Of a stretch of 64,000 nucleotides of DNA, positions 42,001 through 49,335 are shown piece after piece. The number at the start of each line of letters is the position of its first letter. The stretch's first letter is position 1. The stretch comes from an uncultured Bacteroidales bacterium. Lineage in GTDB: Bacteria > Bacteroidota > Bacteroidia > Bacteroidales > FEN-979. Position numbers and translations under genes: made by a program. The stretch covers positions 1 through 64,000 of the forward strand of contig CAJBYO010000001.1 of NCBI GenBank assembly GCA_903959905.1, in the 5' to 3' direction. The notes beneath the pieces were generated by a model. It searched no databases and had not been told where the DNA came from. It saw only the letters and a program-made list of their open reading frames with translations.

Positions 42001-42014
42001 CTTTAATCCGATAA
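33030..42014 (+). CDS. giant multi-PKD surface protein with T9SS type B (gliding-motility-type) sorting domain
   Basis: 2994 residues. A signal peptide (about 1-24, ending ASAAD) is followed by roughly 30 PKD-like immunoglobulin-fold domains, each marked by a W-x-W-(D/N/S)-F-G-D-G strand. Most also carry a Cys near the domain start and an NGC near its end, suggesting one disulfide per domain. Residues 1052-1850 are three copies of a three-PKD module of 265-268 residues. The C-terminus (YVPNAFSPSG, WDGTYQG) is a type B T9SS domain as in SprB-like adhesins. The protein would form a long extracellular fibre or adhesin, possibly Ca-binding through the Asp-rich turns. It is followed 18 bp later by a PorP/SprF gene; in Flavobacterium SprF is needed for SprB secretion. 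Confidence 0.93.
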   Translation: MFHRLIRLLFLSALTLTTWFASAADCPDTQPKITGPDVVGASMNSVQYVTPFVAGHTYSWIITRISDGSVVGTSSTNLLNHVWNTPGDFKIDLSEGISGNPTCLSVAAPMFIAVKPMLTAYFYYEFDATHGCFYNEVTFSATGNGIYPPPSDGTISYTWSWGEYAPPAAVVWGTTGITPIVTDNSIVKINFPSISGKTYATKLVVAKTFAGVVYTDEIIDYVYVDPDKYKPVAVLAIPTTPNCLNQEFNFSAVGSLPTIMATNEAFLYVDWDFGDGTTQHYELLGTVPPPLTTTHTYSTPGNGIVVTVTLTNTINCKASKSITIDVPNTMPVAGFTFAQTCVFEPAPFTDVSTAGQNPLNITDWWWTWGDGTSDHYYIPGNPPPTPVTHVFTDLLPHNVILKVRNGNGCENTTIGTTVLAEPSPKADFTYPTVICAGDVVQFTNMSSQLTGSPIVTYAWDFGDTGSPSNLSSLPDPSHMFSGTGNYIVSLTVTNQAGCSNTKVLPVTNPLVVSPHPDIDFTAVLGTTAYQQIFTSIINPAQNVGNNVYWEFGDGNSDFGSPFTHNYPGPGLYTAKCTAIDMLTGCSNIVTHPIMLGSPPAPCFTANPPNQCQNVPILFVPCPPGGVIAQEDWDFGDGNTAQYFPPNVPASPAHPYNTPGLFHVIRILNQGTPQEVQFDLWVTIFDAPTANFIWFSDPAHMHQGMACDGQDVYFADESYSNTTPPGTIYKWQWDFGDPLSGPNNTSTVQNPNHTFTPVSAGGFASYNVTLKVWENLQDCPSTVTTINVPINPPIPVEFTYNNNVCLDQTVNFATDPTVLPPASYTWFWDFGDGITSLASGGTSHLFASVGDYTVTLMLTDTNGCSKSIQHVVSIIPKPIANFSFESPTCFGKPIQFTSLSYVPLPYNDVIVAWNWDFGDGVGTANTATPSYIYPVFSATGYNVTLTVTTNRGCSESKTINVQQIPAPIAEFEVEAGTYSCMTPQAVQFNSTLSQTNGGGAILYWNWNFGDMGTSTVQNPAHVYTTAGTKTVQLVVTNSNGCSDTISHDIIINALPDVNFTTDTACEGTDMQFTDASTTPAGSTIVSYAWSFGDGGLATIASPTHNYASYGVYDVVLTIVNSNGCSNTITKQVTIHPNPIAAFTFSPATCIGNPVTFTNLSFVPAGFTESIKTWTWDFDDGSTPTTITFPNNPNITYTFLGTATSHNVKLTVTTFNGCTAFIVKTVNSIPSPIANYSISPTTCVGQPVQFTDQTQTNGGGSLQSWLWNFNDPLSGTSNTSILQNPTHSFTGLGPYNVTLTVTSANGCVNTYTGPPITIHALPVANFTNTDACEGNPTQFTNTSVSNSTGFISFAWSFGDGVTDTQENPQHTYLSFGSYSVTFTVVNDNGCVNTVTRTVIVNPKPVADFTFTAASCVGNPVNFTSQSYVPSGTSSYIQKWEWDFGDGSVTPPIIFPGNPNITHTFLGTAISHNVTLTVTTYNGCVSTITKTVTSVPSPIANFSSSPTTCLGQSVQFNDLTQTNGGGALAGWAWDFGDPLSGTYNSSTLQNPTHSFSGTGAFTVTLTVTSANGCVSTYSGPQININPLPVANFTYASACEQSPTTFTNTSVSNSTGFISYAWSFGDGGTSGAASPLHNYLTYGNYNVTLTVVNDSGCINSVVKPVIVNPKALPDFTFSAVTCLGNPVSYFDQSTVPSGFTSYIQTWQWDFGDGSTTAPINFPSNPDITHIFQGNATVHVVRLTVTTTAGCISFIEKTVTSVPAPVANFSYSSINCENQPVQFTDNSQTNGGGPIQTWNWNFGDPASGLSNNSTSQNPIHQFSSATGSPYTITLIVTNGNGCADTLLPKPQITINARPFSNFIADTVCQGTVTTFTSQATPSGSIGSYLWDFGDSQTGTSANPTHLYGTAGTYPVKLTVTSLQGCVKDTTKSVLVLGKPVPSFSYSSPNCAGDSVQFTDLSTTPHGSILNWTWDFDDGTIVGPIVFPNNQNVKHKFTNGGTYNVKLTINTTDGCTAEKITPVVIGFSPLANFSFATNACANTAVQFNDLSQLNGGPGLTSWLWNFGDPASGANNISTTQNPTHEFSSGAIFTVRLMVTNANGCIDSLAGGKQITVNAAPVASFTAATACMGSPTQFTDASTPPTPATIAAWAWNFGDPASGTNNTSTLQNPTHIYNAPGTYNVLLTVTNSNQCPKDTIIEVIVNPRPQAMFDYSAACVNDSTQFTDLSIAPGSQVSEWLWSFGCITGTCTSTIQNPKYAYTTPGTYQVKLVVTNLDGCKDSVTIAVVARPTPVAAFTSSAYYCPAGKVDFQDLSTAPSSAIAERLWTFEPGYTSNAPNPSHTFPVTNMNYAVSLIVTDTYGCMDTIVDSVFVKPGFVFSYSNDTVCQGLPTHFTPLNQTPGDSLYSVTWNFGDPASGPNNNSQLYNPSHIFTLPGSYIVKMKAYNTDNCVDSVFKEVRVYKTPEPLFSYISTPCDSTLHFSDSTIVNGSGWIANWTWRWGDGGSTVLNSPPIISGDTAHKYMTPGIYPVTLVMTSNHGCVDSITRNVQRFPCISTGFTYNDTLCARNKIAFTDNSLPVNLINQWTWSWDDGTPDTSYTVHNSPITHTFADSGTYHVKVKISALVDGTTISDSATSVVKVRPTPIPFFSNVPVCLNQKSLFRDTSKTFGVGVSKWAWTFGSKPTDTSTFKNPTHTYDTAGIYDVRLIVTNKYGCKDSLTKPNRIYGLPEAHYTNTIACVGDPTFFTDKSIVSDTTLSRWRWIFNYPVNLRDSSNLQDPDHRYPTDSTYTVRMIVRDHYGCLDTIDSTVKVNITPLSSFTATNGYNGKQGQVKLNNLTTGADTYKWDFGNGKTSTETDPVALFTEDGTYTIKLISLNEFNCTDTTYYTYELLFKGLYVPNAFSPSGTNLGVRLFQPVGVNLKQFHVTVFDLWGHMLWESTKLDDNGSPTEGWDGTYQGVLMPQGNYMWKISALFVDDSQWEGSDIGVGGSGKTMGTVALIR
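36183..38579 (+). repeat. three tandem copies of a three-PKD module
   Basis: Units of about 798, 795 and 804 bp (36183-36980, 36981-37775, 37776-38579) within the giant gene. Each begins at an LPxxNF linker and holds three PKDs: a FAWSFGDG-type, a WDFGDGS-type and a WNFGDPLSG-type domain. Partial copies flank both sides. Multiples of three keep the frame. Confidence 0.8.
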
Positions 42015-42032
42015 CCGCTAACAACTTTCTCG

Positions 42033-43139
42033 ATGAAAAACCGATATATATCTTCAATTGTAGTGTTTCTGTCGTTACTTGGGATTGCATTGTCTGCGGA
42101 AAGCCAGGACATGAATTACTCCCAGTATTTCAGTACACCCATATACTATAATCCTGCGTTTACCGGGATCAATACTGGCGTAAGGGCGCGGTTTTTATAC
42201 CGTAACCAATGGCCAAGTCTCCCGATTTCGTTCAAGTCGTACTATTTTTCGGCTGACCTTGGCGACAGGAGCCTTCCTGGTGCAGGCGGGTTAGGGATCA
42301 TGATCAACCAGGATACCCCCGGCGCAGGGCTTATCAATAATTTCGGTGCAGCACTGACGATTGGTGTACGTATCCCGATTACCAGCTACATGATAACACA
42401 GTTCGGTATCAAGGCAGGTATTATGCAACGCAGAGTGAACTGGGATGATCTCGTGTTTGCCAGTCAACTGGACCCCAAATACGGCAATGTATATGTTTCT
42501 ACATTTATTCCCCCTGATGCCAGCAAGCGTGTTGTGCCTGATTTTGGTGTGGGTGGCGTGATGCAGTTCATCAACCCGGGTGGTAATATCAGCGGGAATA
42601 TCGGACTTGCTGTTGACCATATTTTCAAACCGGATGTTAGTTTCCTCTCAACAGGATCATCACCCTATCCGCGCAAGTGGGTTGGACAGTTTGATGTGAT
42701 CATCGCAACCGGTCCTGCAAGTTCTTCGATGATGTCGAGAGGTTCAGATGAACCTTTAAAGGTAAATATCGGTGGTATCTATCAGAACCAGGCCAACCTG
42801 AGTTCCCTTCAAGTCGGGCTTAATTTGCTGAAATACAATATTTATGTAGGGGGCTGGTTTAAAGCAATGATGGGCGGTGATAATTCAAACAGTGCCATTG
42901 CGCTGGTTGCAGGCTACAAGTATAATTTTTATGAAGACATGAACATCAAGTTCATGTACAGTTATGACCTGCAGATTTCCGGTTCCCTTCAGGGTACCGG
43001 CGGTGCCCATGAGATCAGCCTCATCCTTGAGTTCGACAAACTGTCAATCTTCGGCGGTGGCGGCGGTGGCGGATATATTCCCGGTGGCGGTGGCCGCAGG
43101 GGAGGTGCCGGCCCGATGGAATGCCCGACATTTTATTAG
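42033..43139 (+). CDS. type IX secretion system outer-membrane protein, PorP/SprF family
   Basis: An outer-membrane beta-barrel of 368 residues with signal peptide (about 1-24). The family start QDMNYSQYFSTPIYYNPAFTG is unmistakable, and the body is a series of beta strands. The C-terminus has an unusual Gly-rich tail (IFGGGGGGGYIPGGGG) before a final Cys-Pro-containing motif, MECPTFY. PorP/SprF proteins work with a partner cargo: here the giant type B protein directly upstream, with 18 bp between the genes. A strong terminator follows. Confidence 0.94.
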   Translation: MKNRYISSIVVFLSLLGIALSAESQDMNYSQYFSTPIYYNPAFTGINTGVRARFLYRNQWPSLPISFKSYYFSADLGDRSLPGAGGLGIMINQDTPGAGLINNFGAALTIGVRIPITSYMITQFGIKAGIMQRRVNWDDLVFASQLDPKYGNVYVSTFIPPDASKRVVPDFGVGGVMQFINPGGNISGNIGLAVDHIFKPDVSFLSTGSSPYPRKWVGQFDVIIATGPASSSMMSRGSDEPLKVNIGGIYQNQANLSSLQVGLNLLKYNIYVGGWFKAMMGGDNSNSAIALVAGYKYNFYEDMNIKFMYSYDLQISGSLQGTGGAHEISLILEFDKLSIFGGGGGGGYIPGGGGRRGGAGPMECPTFY

Positions 43140-43172
43140 AATGCCCGTTAAAATAATCCGAATAAAACCCGT

Positions 43173-43203
43173 AGAGGCGCACCGCAGTGCGCCTCTGCTT
43201 TTT
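43173..43203 (+). terminator. palindromic terminator after the PorP/SprF gene
   Basis: AGAGGCGCAC (43173-43182) pairs with GTGCGCCTCT (43187-43196) over a 4-base loop, followed by a T run to 43203. Stem words resemble the palindrome at 43274-43293. Confidence 0.88.
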
Positions 43204-43266
43204 ACCAGGAACCCTTAATTCATGCGCACCGCGCAGCGCCGATGCACCCCATCATTTTTTGATGCA

Positions 43267-43293
43267 AAAAAAAGGACGCACCATGGTGCGTCC
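43267..43293 (-). terminator. palindromic terminator after icd
   Basis: A perfect 20-base palindrome GGACGCACCATGGTGCGTCC (43274-43293); read on the minus strand, T's follow (A run at about 43266-43273 on the plus strand). It lies 28 bp past the icd stop, so it ends icd transcription and mirrors the terminator of the convergent PorP gene. Confidence 0.8.
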
Positions 43294-43320
43294 CTACGTC
43301 ATATCCTGTGATGGTTTGAA

Positions 43321-44586
43321 TTACATATTGGCAATTATTTCCGTGCCGAATTCCGAACATTTCAATTTTGTTGCACCTTCCATCAGGCGCTCGAAATCGT
43401 AGGTAACCCTTTTTTTGCTGATGGCACCTTCAAGGCCTTTCACAATCATGGTAGCTGCTTCCGTCCAGCCCATGTACTCCAGCATCATAACACCAGACAG
43501 GATTACTGATCCCGGGTTAACCTGGTCTTTGCCTGCATATTTGGGGGCTGTGCCGTGGGTTGCTTCAAATACAGCATGACCTGTTACATAGTTGATGTTG
43601 GCCCCAGGGGCTATGCCGATTCCGCCTACGATGGCTGCCAGTGCATCGGAGATATAATCGCCATTCAGGTTTAATGTGGCAATCACCGAGTACTCTGCAG
43701 GACGGGTAAGGATCTGCTGGAGGAACGCATCAGCGATGACATCCTTGATGATGATTTTTCCATTTTTAATTGCTTCTGACTGCGCTGCATCTGCTGCTGC
43801 ATCACCTTCTTTGGCTTTGATAGCGTCATATTTCATCCAGGTGAAGACCTTGTCACCGAATTCCCTTTCGGCAAGTTCATAACCCCATTGTTTGAACTGG
43901 CCTTCGGTAAATTTCATGATATTACCTTTGTGGACCAGGGTTACTGAAGGCTTATTATGTGTGATGGCAAACAGGATGGAAGCCCGCACCAGTCGTTCGG
44001 TTCCTTCTTTTGAAACAGGCTTGATCCCAATGGAGGATGACTCGGGGAAACGAATTTTTTTAACTCCCATCTCATCAATCAGGAAGCGGATTACTTTCTC
44101 AACCTCGGGTGTTCCCTGCATCCACTCAATTCCGGCATAGATGTCTTCGGAGTTTTCACGGAAAATCACCATGTCGGTTGTTTCAGGATGTTTAACCGGA
44201 GAAGGAACCCCTGCAAAATAACGTACCGGCCGAACGCAGGTATAAAGATCCAGGATCTGGCGCAATGCCACATTGAGTGACCTGATCCCGCCGCCAACCG
44301 GAGTTGTAAGCGGCCCCTTGATGGCAACGAGGTATTCCCTGATGATATCCAGCGTTTCCTGCGGAAGCCATTCTCCTGTTTGCTTAAAAGCCTTTTCACC
44401 GGCCAGCACTTCACGCCAAACGATTCTCCGTTTTCCGGAATAGGCTTTTTCTACAGCTGCATCAAGCACACGAACACTTGAATTCCAGATGTCGGCGCCG
44501 GTTCCGTCGCCTTCAATAAAAGGGATAACAGGATTGTCGGGTACGGTAAGAACACCGTTCTTTAAGGTTATTTTTTCTCCGTTCAT
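43321..44586 (-). CDS. icd: isocitrate dehydrogenase (NADP-dependent)
   Basis: Oxidatively decarboxylates isocitrate to 2-oxoglutarate in the TCA cycle. The 421 residues match the homodimeric bacterial type. The substrate and phosphorylation loop region is present in the [16 protein letters not shown] segment, and the metal and cofactor regions [19 protein letters not shown] and [19 protein letters not shown] are intact. It converges on the PorP gene and ends at a palindromic terminator. Its start is 54 bp from the end of the 1529-residue fusion gene, and aconitase lies a further 4.7 kb on. Confidence 0.96.
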   Translation of the reverse strand: MNGEKITLKNGVLTVPDNPVIPFIEGDGTGADIWNSSVRVLDAAVEKAYSGKRRIVWREVLAGEKAFKQTGEWLPQETLDIIREYLVAIKGPLTTPVGGGIRSLNVALRQILDLYTCVRPVRYFAGVPSPVKHPETTDMVIFRENSEDIYAGIEWMQGTPEVEKVIRFLIDEMGVKKIRFPESSSIGIKPVSKEGTERLVRASILFAITHNKPSVTLVHKGNIMKFTEGQFKQWGYELAEREFGDKVFTWMKYDAIKAKEGDAAADAAQSEAIKNGKIIIKDVIADAFLQQILTRPAEYSVIATLNLNGDYISDALAAIVGGIGIAPGANINYVTGHAVFEATHGTAPKYAGKDQVNPGSVILSGVMMLEYMGWTEAATMIVKGLEGAISKKRVTYDFERLMEGATKLKCSEFGTEIIANM

Positions 44587-44629
44587 AGATTAATAATGTA
44601 TAAAAGTTAATAAATCAAAATGCAAGGTG

Positions 44630-44637
44630 CAAATTTA
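44630..44637 (-). promoter_or_regulatory. candidate -7 box (TAAATTTG on the minus strand) for icd
   Basis: CAAATTTA on the plus strand reads TAAATTTG on the minus strand, a TAnnTTTG match 43 bases upstream of the icd ATG and just past the end of the fusion gene, so icd can be transcribed separately from it. Confidence 0.4.
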
Positions 44638-44640
44638 CAA

Positions 44641-47600
44641 CTATTTCAGCTTCTTAATCAGGGCGCCCCATTTCTTATCCACCTCAAAGAAGTGTTTCAG
44701 GTAATAGTTCCCGAAGAGGAAATGTGCCTTGATTACCTCAACGCCCCTTGCGGCCATGCTCACAAAGAAATTCTCCATCATGGCGGAGGCGATGCCGTTG
44801 CCTTGCAGAAATGAGGTAACAACGATCCCGTCGAGCAGGATGTTATTGTCCTCCATATACCTGAATGTAATACCCCCTACGATCTTTTCGTTTTCATCTG
44901 TCAGGATATACTGATGATCCTTCTCTGAAATTTCTTTGGGATAATTTTCGCGGAAAAAAAGCTGGTACAGTTGCCCGATCTCCCTGGCTGCAACCGGCTC
45001 ACGCAGCATGAAGTTCCTGCCTGACCTGTCGTGGAACGGAAATCTCACCACGATATGTTCCTGCTGACTTTCACCCACGCGGATAAAATCAAAACCTTGC
45101 TCTCCCTTTAGTCGCGGGAAGACCATGTGGCTGAAAATGGTTTTATCATCGGGGTTATCGAGCGACGACTGCAGCTCTGACAACTCAATCAGTTGGATTG
45201 CCAGTCCTTCGGGGTGTTCCGACATGCGCGCAAGCAACTTGTCGAACGCCGTTTTTATCTCCTCACCGGCATCAGCAAAGCAGGTGTGCCGGAAGAAGAA
45301 GTACCTTTCCAGTTCGGCATGGTCCTGTAGTTTATACAGTTCAAGCAGTTCGAAACAGGTTTGTTCCCGGGCCTCAGCCGTTGTCAGCGGATTCATCCGG
45401 TACCAGTCAAGATACTGGTCAATGGCACTGTACAAGGCAACGGGCAGGTAATACTGGTTGAATGAACTGATAAGGTATTCCTCAAGATGCCGTGCAACTT
45501 CCGAAGAATCGTGGCATGTCAGCGGTTTTGATTGCAGGTCACCAACGAGTTGTTCAAGAAACAGGCCGGCTTCCTTGTTTCCCAGTGCTTCAATGCATGC
45601 ATCAAAAATCCATGAAACCTTAAGCTCGTCGCGGCTCCATGGATAAATAGATGCAGTTTTCCAATAGAAATCCTGAACCATGGGTTCAACCAGCGACAGG
45701 GTGTTTTTGTACTGAGACCAGCCGGCAAGCGACAGGATCACGGCACTTTCACGAAAGTCCATTTCAGGAATCGTCACGTTGGCAGGCGAGACAGCACCGG
45801 GAACGATCTGTTTGCCGCTGTGTTGCCAGGCCCTGAAGATCACGGCAAAGGATTTGATGAAGATCTTTTTCCATGCCGACCCTTTGATGAACCCTGATGC
45901 GCGGTGGATCTCCGACAATTCGCGGATTTTATCCCATGCAGTGAGGCCGCCGATATACTGGGTGGTAAGAACGCCCAGTTTCGGCCGGTTGCTTCCAAGC
46001 ATAGGTGCTACTGCCGGACCGTGCGGGAACCCGGCAAGGGAAGCCAACCAGTAAAAAGTGTCGGGCCTCGGCCTGAAATCGGGCTTCTCACTCATCACCA
46101 TATGGAGGTCAAAGTGCTTTCCCTGGCGTGTGTTGATCGATAAACGATAGTGCCTGAATTCCTTGAATGCCAGCAGCCGGAGTATCCATATTCCCTTAAG
46201 CGGCACATCTTTGATGTCGAAATTACGCTCGTTGAAAGTCAGCATGATGCTCTCTTTCAGGAACGTAGTTGTCTGGAAGATCTTCGTGATCCGCTGTTTT
46301 TCAGAGTCGGAAATCACATGTTCAAATACGAGCCTTGACTTCCATTCAGCCATGGGGCGCTTTAATGATTGCTTTTCAACCTCCTTTTCAAAAAATGCCG
46401 CCAGGGAGTAAAACAGTGTTTCAGCTTTGGCAGAGAGGTACTTGTCCTGTTTGTGCAGGATCCACCGGGCAAGTTCGGCACGAACAGGAACATAATATTC
46501 AAGGTGCAACAGGGCGAATTTGTACAGCATTTCAAGCACATCTTCAAATGCGACGCGGTGTTTTTTAACGGCTGGCCATTTCAGGTGGGTACGGTACCAG
46601 TAAAGTCGCTGTTTTAATGCATCCAGCCTGTGTTTTCCGAAATTACCGCCGGCAATCTCACGGATTGACTTCTCATTAAGGAAAGTAAGGCCCGACTCAA
46701 TGAACGACGGCATATTCTGAATGTCTTCGGGATTTGGCGCTTTCAACAGGATCAGCCGGTAAGCCATACAACGGACCTCCTCGTGTGGATGATAGGCCAG
46801 TGCTTCAAGGCGGTGGCGGGTAACAACCGCCAGCCGGGGTTCGGCCTGTATCATGAGTTTCCCAAGATCGTCGGTGGCCTTGAGGGCCTCGTCAGTCCCT
46901 GAAAAGTAGGCCAGGAAAAGCAGGTTGTTCACGTCAATGAGTTTCCGGTCGCGGATGGATTTAAAAACCGGGAAGCTCTCTTTTCCAGCCGACGAAAAAC
47001 CGGGAAGATATGCTCTCTCCGAAATGCCTTTCATCGGCAGGTCCCAGCCCTCTTTCACAGGGCAAAAGGCGATCAGGGCCGGGTTCCCCGACCATATCTT
47101 AGGCTGGCGTGTTAAAAGTCCCAGGTCAATAACCGGGTTTTCAACGAGGTATTTCAGATTTCCGATCTGGAACCACTTGTCTTTCAGTTTTCTGATAACA
47201 AGTTTGGTTTTGTTGCACCGGTTGATCAAAAGGTCGCCTTCAAAACGGATGTCCTTTTCAAGAATGCCCAGGTCGCGGAAAATCCATTTGGGAATGGTCA
47301 CGCTGTAATCATCGGTTTCGATTTTTACCACACTGCTCTGGTACAGGGAGTCAATGATCTCTCTGAAGTTTGAAGCAATGACTTTCCTGTTGAAAGATCC
47401 TTTCGGGGTGAGTTCACCCTTCTCACTGCTGAATCCGCGATCAAGGAGTGTGAAATTGATTACCCGTTCGTAAGGGGCAACGTCGGTATTTGCCGCCATG
47501 ACGATCTGGTGGAAATACTCTTCAAGGTTATCGCCTTTCAGGGCGTCAAAAATCGGGTCGGATTTGTCAGGAACGATCAGCAGGACATTGTACGGCCGGT

Positions 47601-49230
47601 TGTCGCCCACCAGGAAAACGCTTTGAATCCCCGGCACCTTATAGAATTTCTTTTCCATCACCTGGGGTGCAACGGTCTGGCCCCGGTTATTTTTGTAGAT
47701 GTCCTTGACCCTGTCTACGATCTGGTAAAAGCCATCCTTTGAAATCTTAAAAACATCTCCGGTTGACAACCACAGGTCGTTTTCCGCTGAAACGGGGAAT
47801 GGGATCATATCTCCGGGCCCTGCAGATTCGAGATATCTGCCGATATAATGGCCGCTGAGTTCAAGTTCTGCAACGGAAGAAAGCCGGGTTCTCACACCGG
47901 GCAACGGAATGCCGACAGTGAAATCCTTATAGTTACCAGGAGGTGTCATCGTTATTCCCCCGGTGGCCTCGGTCATGCCGAATCCGCTGTTGAGATGGAT
48001 GCCATAATGGTTGAAAAACCTGAATACTTCGGGGTCAAGGTAGCCTGCGGCCGACAGTCCCCAGTGCAGCCGGCTTCCAACCACCTCGCGAACCGCCTTT
48101 TCACGCAATGCAGGGTTGGGAAGGTTGATGATCCTGTCCTGGCATTTTTCATACAGTTCCTGCCACCGGAGCGGGATGCTGATAAACCCGGAGGGGTTCA
48201 TCTTCGGAAAAAGCGAAAGGAGCGTTTCAGAGGAGGTATTCCCGGCAAAAATGTAGGTGCCGTTCCAGAAAATCGCCCCGGTCATTTCGAGGTACCGGCC
48301 AAATGTGTGGAACAGAGGCAGAAAACTCAGGAAGACTTCGCCACCCACCTCCGGCAGGGCGGCGGCACGTGCAAATCTTTTGGAAACAATGTTGTAAATT
48401 GAAAAAGAGACACCTTTAGGTATGCCGGTGCTTCCTGAAGTGAACATCGTTGTGGCCACTTCATTAATCGGCCGTGCGGGAACCTTTTTCAGTATCAAAT
48501 CCATGTCCCAGCGTGAAATCTGTTTGGCTTCCTCCACCAGGTAGGGAATCCCGCGTGTTTTGGAAGTTGACGGCTGAAGGGAGAAGATGACAAATTTCGT
48601 CTCTGCCTTTTCAAGGATCTTCTGGAGCACAGTCAGGCGCTCTTCCGTATCTGCCAGTGCAATATTGATTTTAAGCTCGTTAAATATGGGTAGCAGCACG
48701 TCGGTCTTGAAATGGGGGCTGAGCGGGGTGTCAAAGATGTTGAACATGAGGCAGGCAAGGTCGGTACAGGCACCCTCCAGGCAGTTTTCGGTGTAGATGG
48801 CCACCCGCGGCTTAACGGGTACGGTTTTATGCAATACACAGGCAATTTCGCGGAGATGATGGTAGATCTGGGCATAAGTCCAGTCAACCGCGGATGCCGA
48901 TGACATATCCCTGAACAAAACGTGCTGCGGATGTTCAGCAACCCGCTGTTCCATCATCGCACGGAGATCGTAATTTGTATGTTGAATGATGCGGAAAATA
49001 GTCTCCGACCATTTTTGCCTGTTTGTTGCAGTTTCCAGGGCAACAAGGAACGGGCTCTTTTTCGTTATGTCGAGAAAGGCTGCCCATACCGAAGAATCAA
49101 CAGATTGTTCCAGCCCCTGTTCGAAGATTTGTTCAGCTTCCGCCAGGATGCTGATGGCTTTCTTTAGGTTGTCAAGGTTGTTCTTTCCCGGAGTCTTCCA
49201 TTCTTCCAGCAGTGCTTCCAGCTTCAGCAT
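44641..49230 (-). CDS. acyl-CoA synthetase / unknown middle / GNAT acetyltransferase fusion
   Basis: A 1529-residue protein. Residues about 85-640 are an AMP-forming acyl-CoA ligase: P-loop TSGSTGIPKG (264-273), GMTEATG (418-424), hinge D506 in DRVKD and C-terminal Lys region ELTPKGSFNRK (606-616). Residues about 640-1400 match nothing I can name; part is helical and HEAT-like (near 800-1000), and 1040-1160 has weak kinase-like features (PGAVSPANVTI). Residues about 1410-1529 form a GNAT acetyltransferase with the acetyl-CoA loop QGNGIA. No signal peptide, so cytoplasmic. Both ligase and acetyltransferase motifs look intact. A self-loading acyltransferase is possible but speculative. It shares the icd/acn neighbourhood and is divergent from aconitase by 105 bp. 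Confidence 0.82.
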   Translation of the reverse strand: MLKLEALLEEWKTPGKNNLDNLKKAISILAEAEQIFEQGLEQSVDSSVWAAFLDITKKSPFLVALETATNRQKWSETIFRIIQHTNYDLRAMMEQRVAEHPQHVLFRDMSSASAVDWTYAQIYHHLREIACVLHKTVPVKPRVAIYTENCLEGACTDLACLMFNIFDTPLSPHFKTDVLLPIFNELKINIALADTEERLTVLQKILEKAETKFVIFSLQPSTSKTRGIPYLVEEAKQISRWDMDLILKKVPARPINEVATTMFTSGSTGIPKGVSFSIYNIVSKRFARAAALPEVGGEVFLSFLPLFHTFGRYLEMTGAIFWNGTYIFAGNTSSETLLSLFPKMNPSGFISIPLRWQELYEKCQDRIINLPNPALREKAVREVVGSRLHWGLSAAGYLDPEVFRFFNHYGIHLNSGFGMTEATGGITMTPPGNYKDFTVGIPLPGVRTRLSSVAELELSGHYIGRYLESAGPGDMIPFPVSAENDLWLSTGDVFKISKDGFYQIVDRVKDIYKNNRGQTVAPQVMEKKFYKVPGIQSVFLVGDNRPYNVLLIVPDKSDPIFDALKGDNLEEYFHQIVMAANTDVAPYERVINFTLLDRGFSSEKGELTPKGSFNRKVIASNFREIIDSLYQSSVVKIETDDYSVTIPKWIFRDLGILEKDIRFEGDLLINRCNKTKLVIRKLKDKWFQIGNLKYLVENPVIDLGLLTRQPKIWSGNPALIAFCPVKEGWDLPMKGISERAYLPGFSSAGKESFPVFKSIRDRKLIDVNNLLFLAYFSGTDEALKATDDLGKLMIQAEPRLAVVTRHRLEALAYHPHEEVRCMAYRLILLKAPNPEDIQNMPSFIESGLTFLNEKSIREIAGGNFGKHRLDALKQRLYWYRTHLKWPAVKKHRVAFEDVLEMLYKFALLHLEYYVPVRAELARWILHKQDKYLSAKAETLFYSLAAFFEKEVEKQSLKRPMAEWKSRLVFEHVISDSEKQRITKIFQTTTFLKESIMLTFNERNFDIKDVPLKGIWILRLLAFKEFRHYRLSINTRQGKHFDLHMVMSEKPDFRPRPDTFYWLASLAGFPHGPAVAPMLGSNRPKLGVLTTQYIGGLTAWDKIRELSEIHRASGFIKGSAWKKIFIKSFAVIFRAWQHSGKQIVPGAVSPANVTIPEMDFRESAVILSLAGWSQYKNTLSLVEPMVQDFYWKTASIYPWSRDELKVSWIFDACIEALGNKEAGLFLEQLVGDLQSKPLTCHDSSEVARHLEEYLISSFNQYYLPVALYSAIDQYLDWYRMNPLTTAEAREQTCFELLELYKLQDHAELERYFFFRHTCFADAGEEIKTAFDKLLARMSEHPEGLAIQLIELSELQSSLDNPDDKTIFSHMVFPRLKGEQGFDFIRVGESQQEHIVVRFPFHDRSGRNFMLREPVAAREIGQLYQLFFRENYPKEISEKDHQYILTDENEKIVGGITFRYMEDNNILLDGIVVTSFLQGNGIASAMMENFFVSMAARGVEVIKAHFLFGNYYLKHFFEVDKKWGALIKKLK

Positions 49231-49274
49231 ATGAAAATTGGCGTATTGATGAAATTTTTCATAAAATTAATCGT

Positions 49275-49282
49275 TATTTTTG
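49275..49282 (+). promoter_or_regulatory. candidate -7 box (TATTTTTG) for aconitase
   Basis: Exact TAnnTTTG match in the 105-bp divergent gap, 53 bases before the aconitase ATG. Confidence 0.4.
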
Positions 49283-49335
49283 ACAAAAACTTTACTGTGA
49301 ATATTTCCTGGTTTTACAATTCAAAAAATTAAATT

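Noticed and set aside
47848..48402. 184-residue plus-strand frame inside the fusion gene
   Set aside because: Shadow of the acyl-ligase coding sequence, with no own start context or domain.
44641..49230. The fusion as a non-ribosomal peptide synthetase
   Set aside because: No phosphopantetheine carrier or condensation domain; ligase is of the acyl-CoA type.
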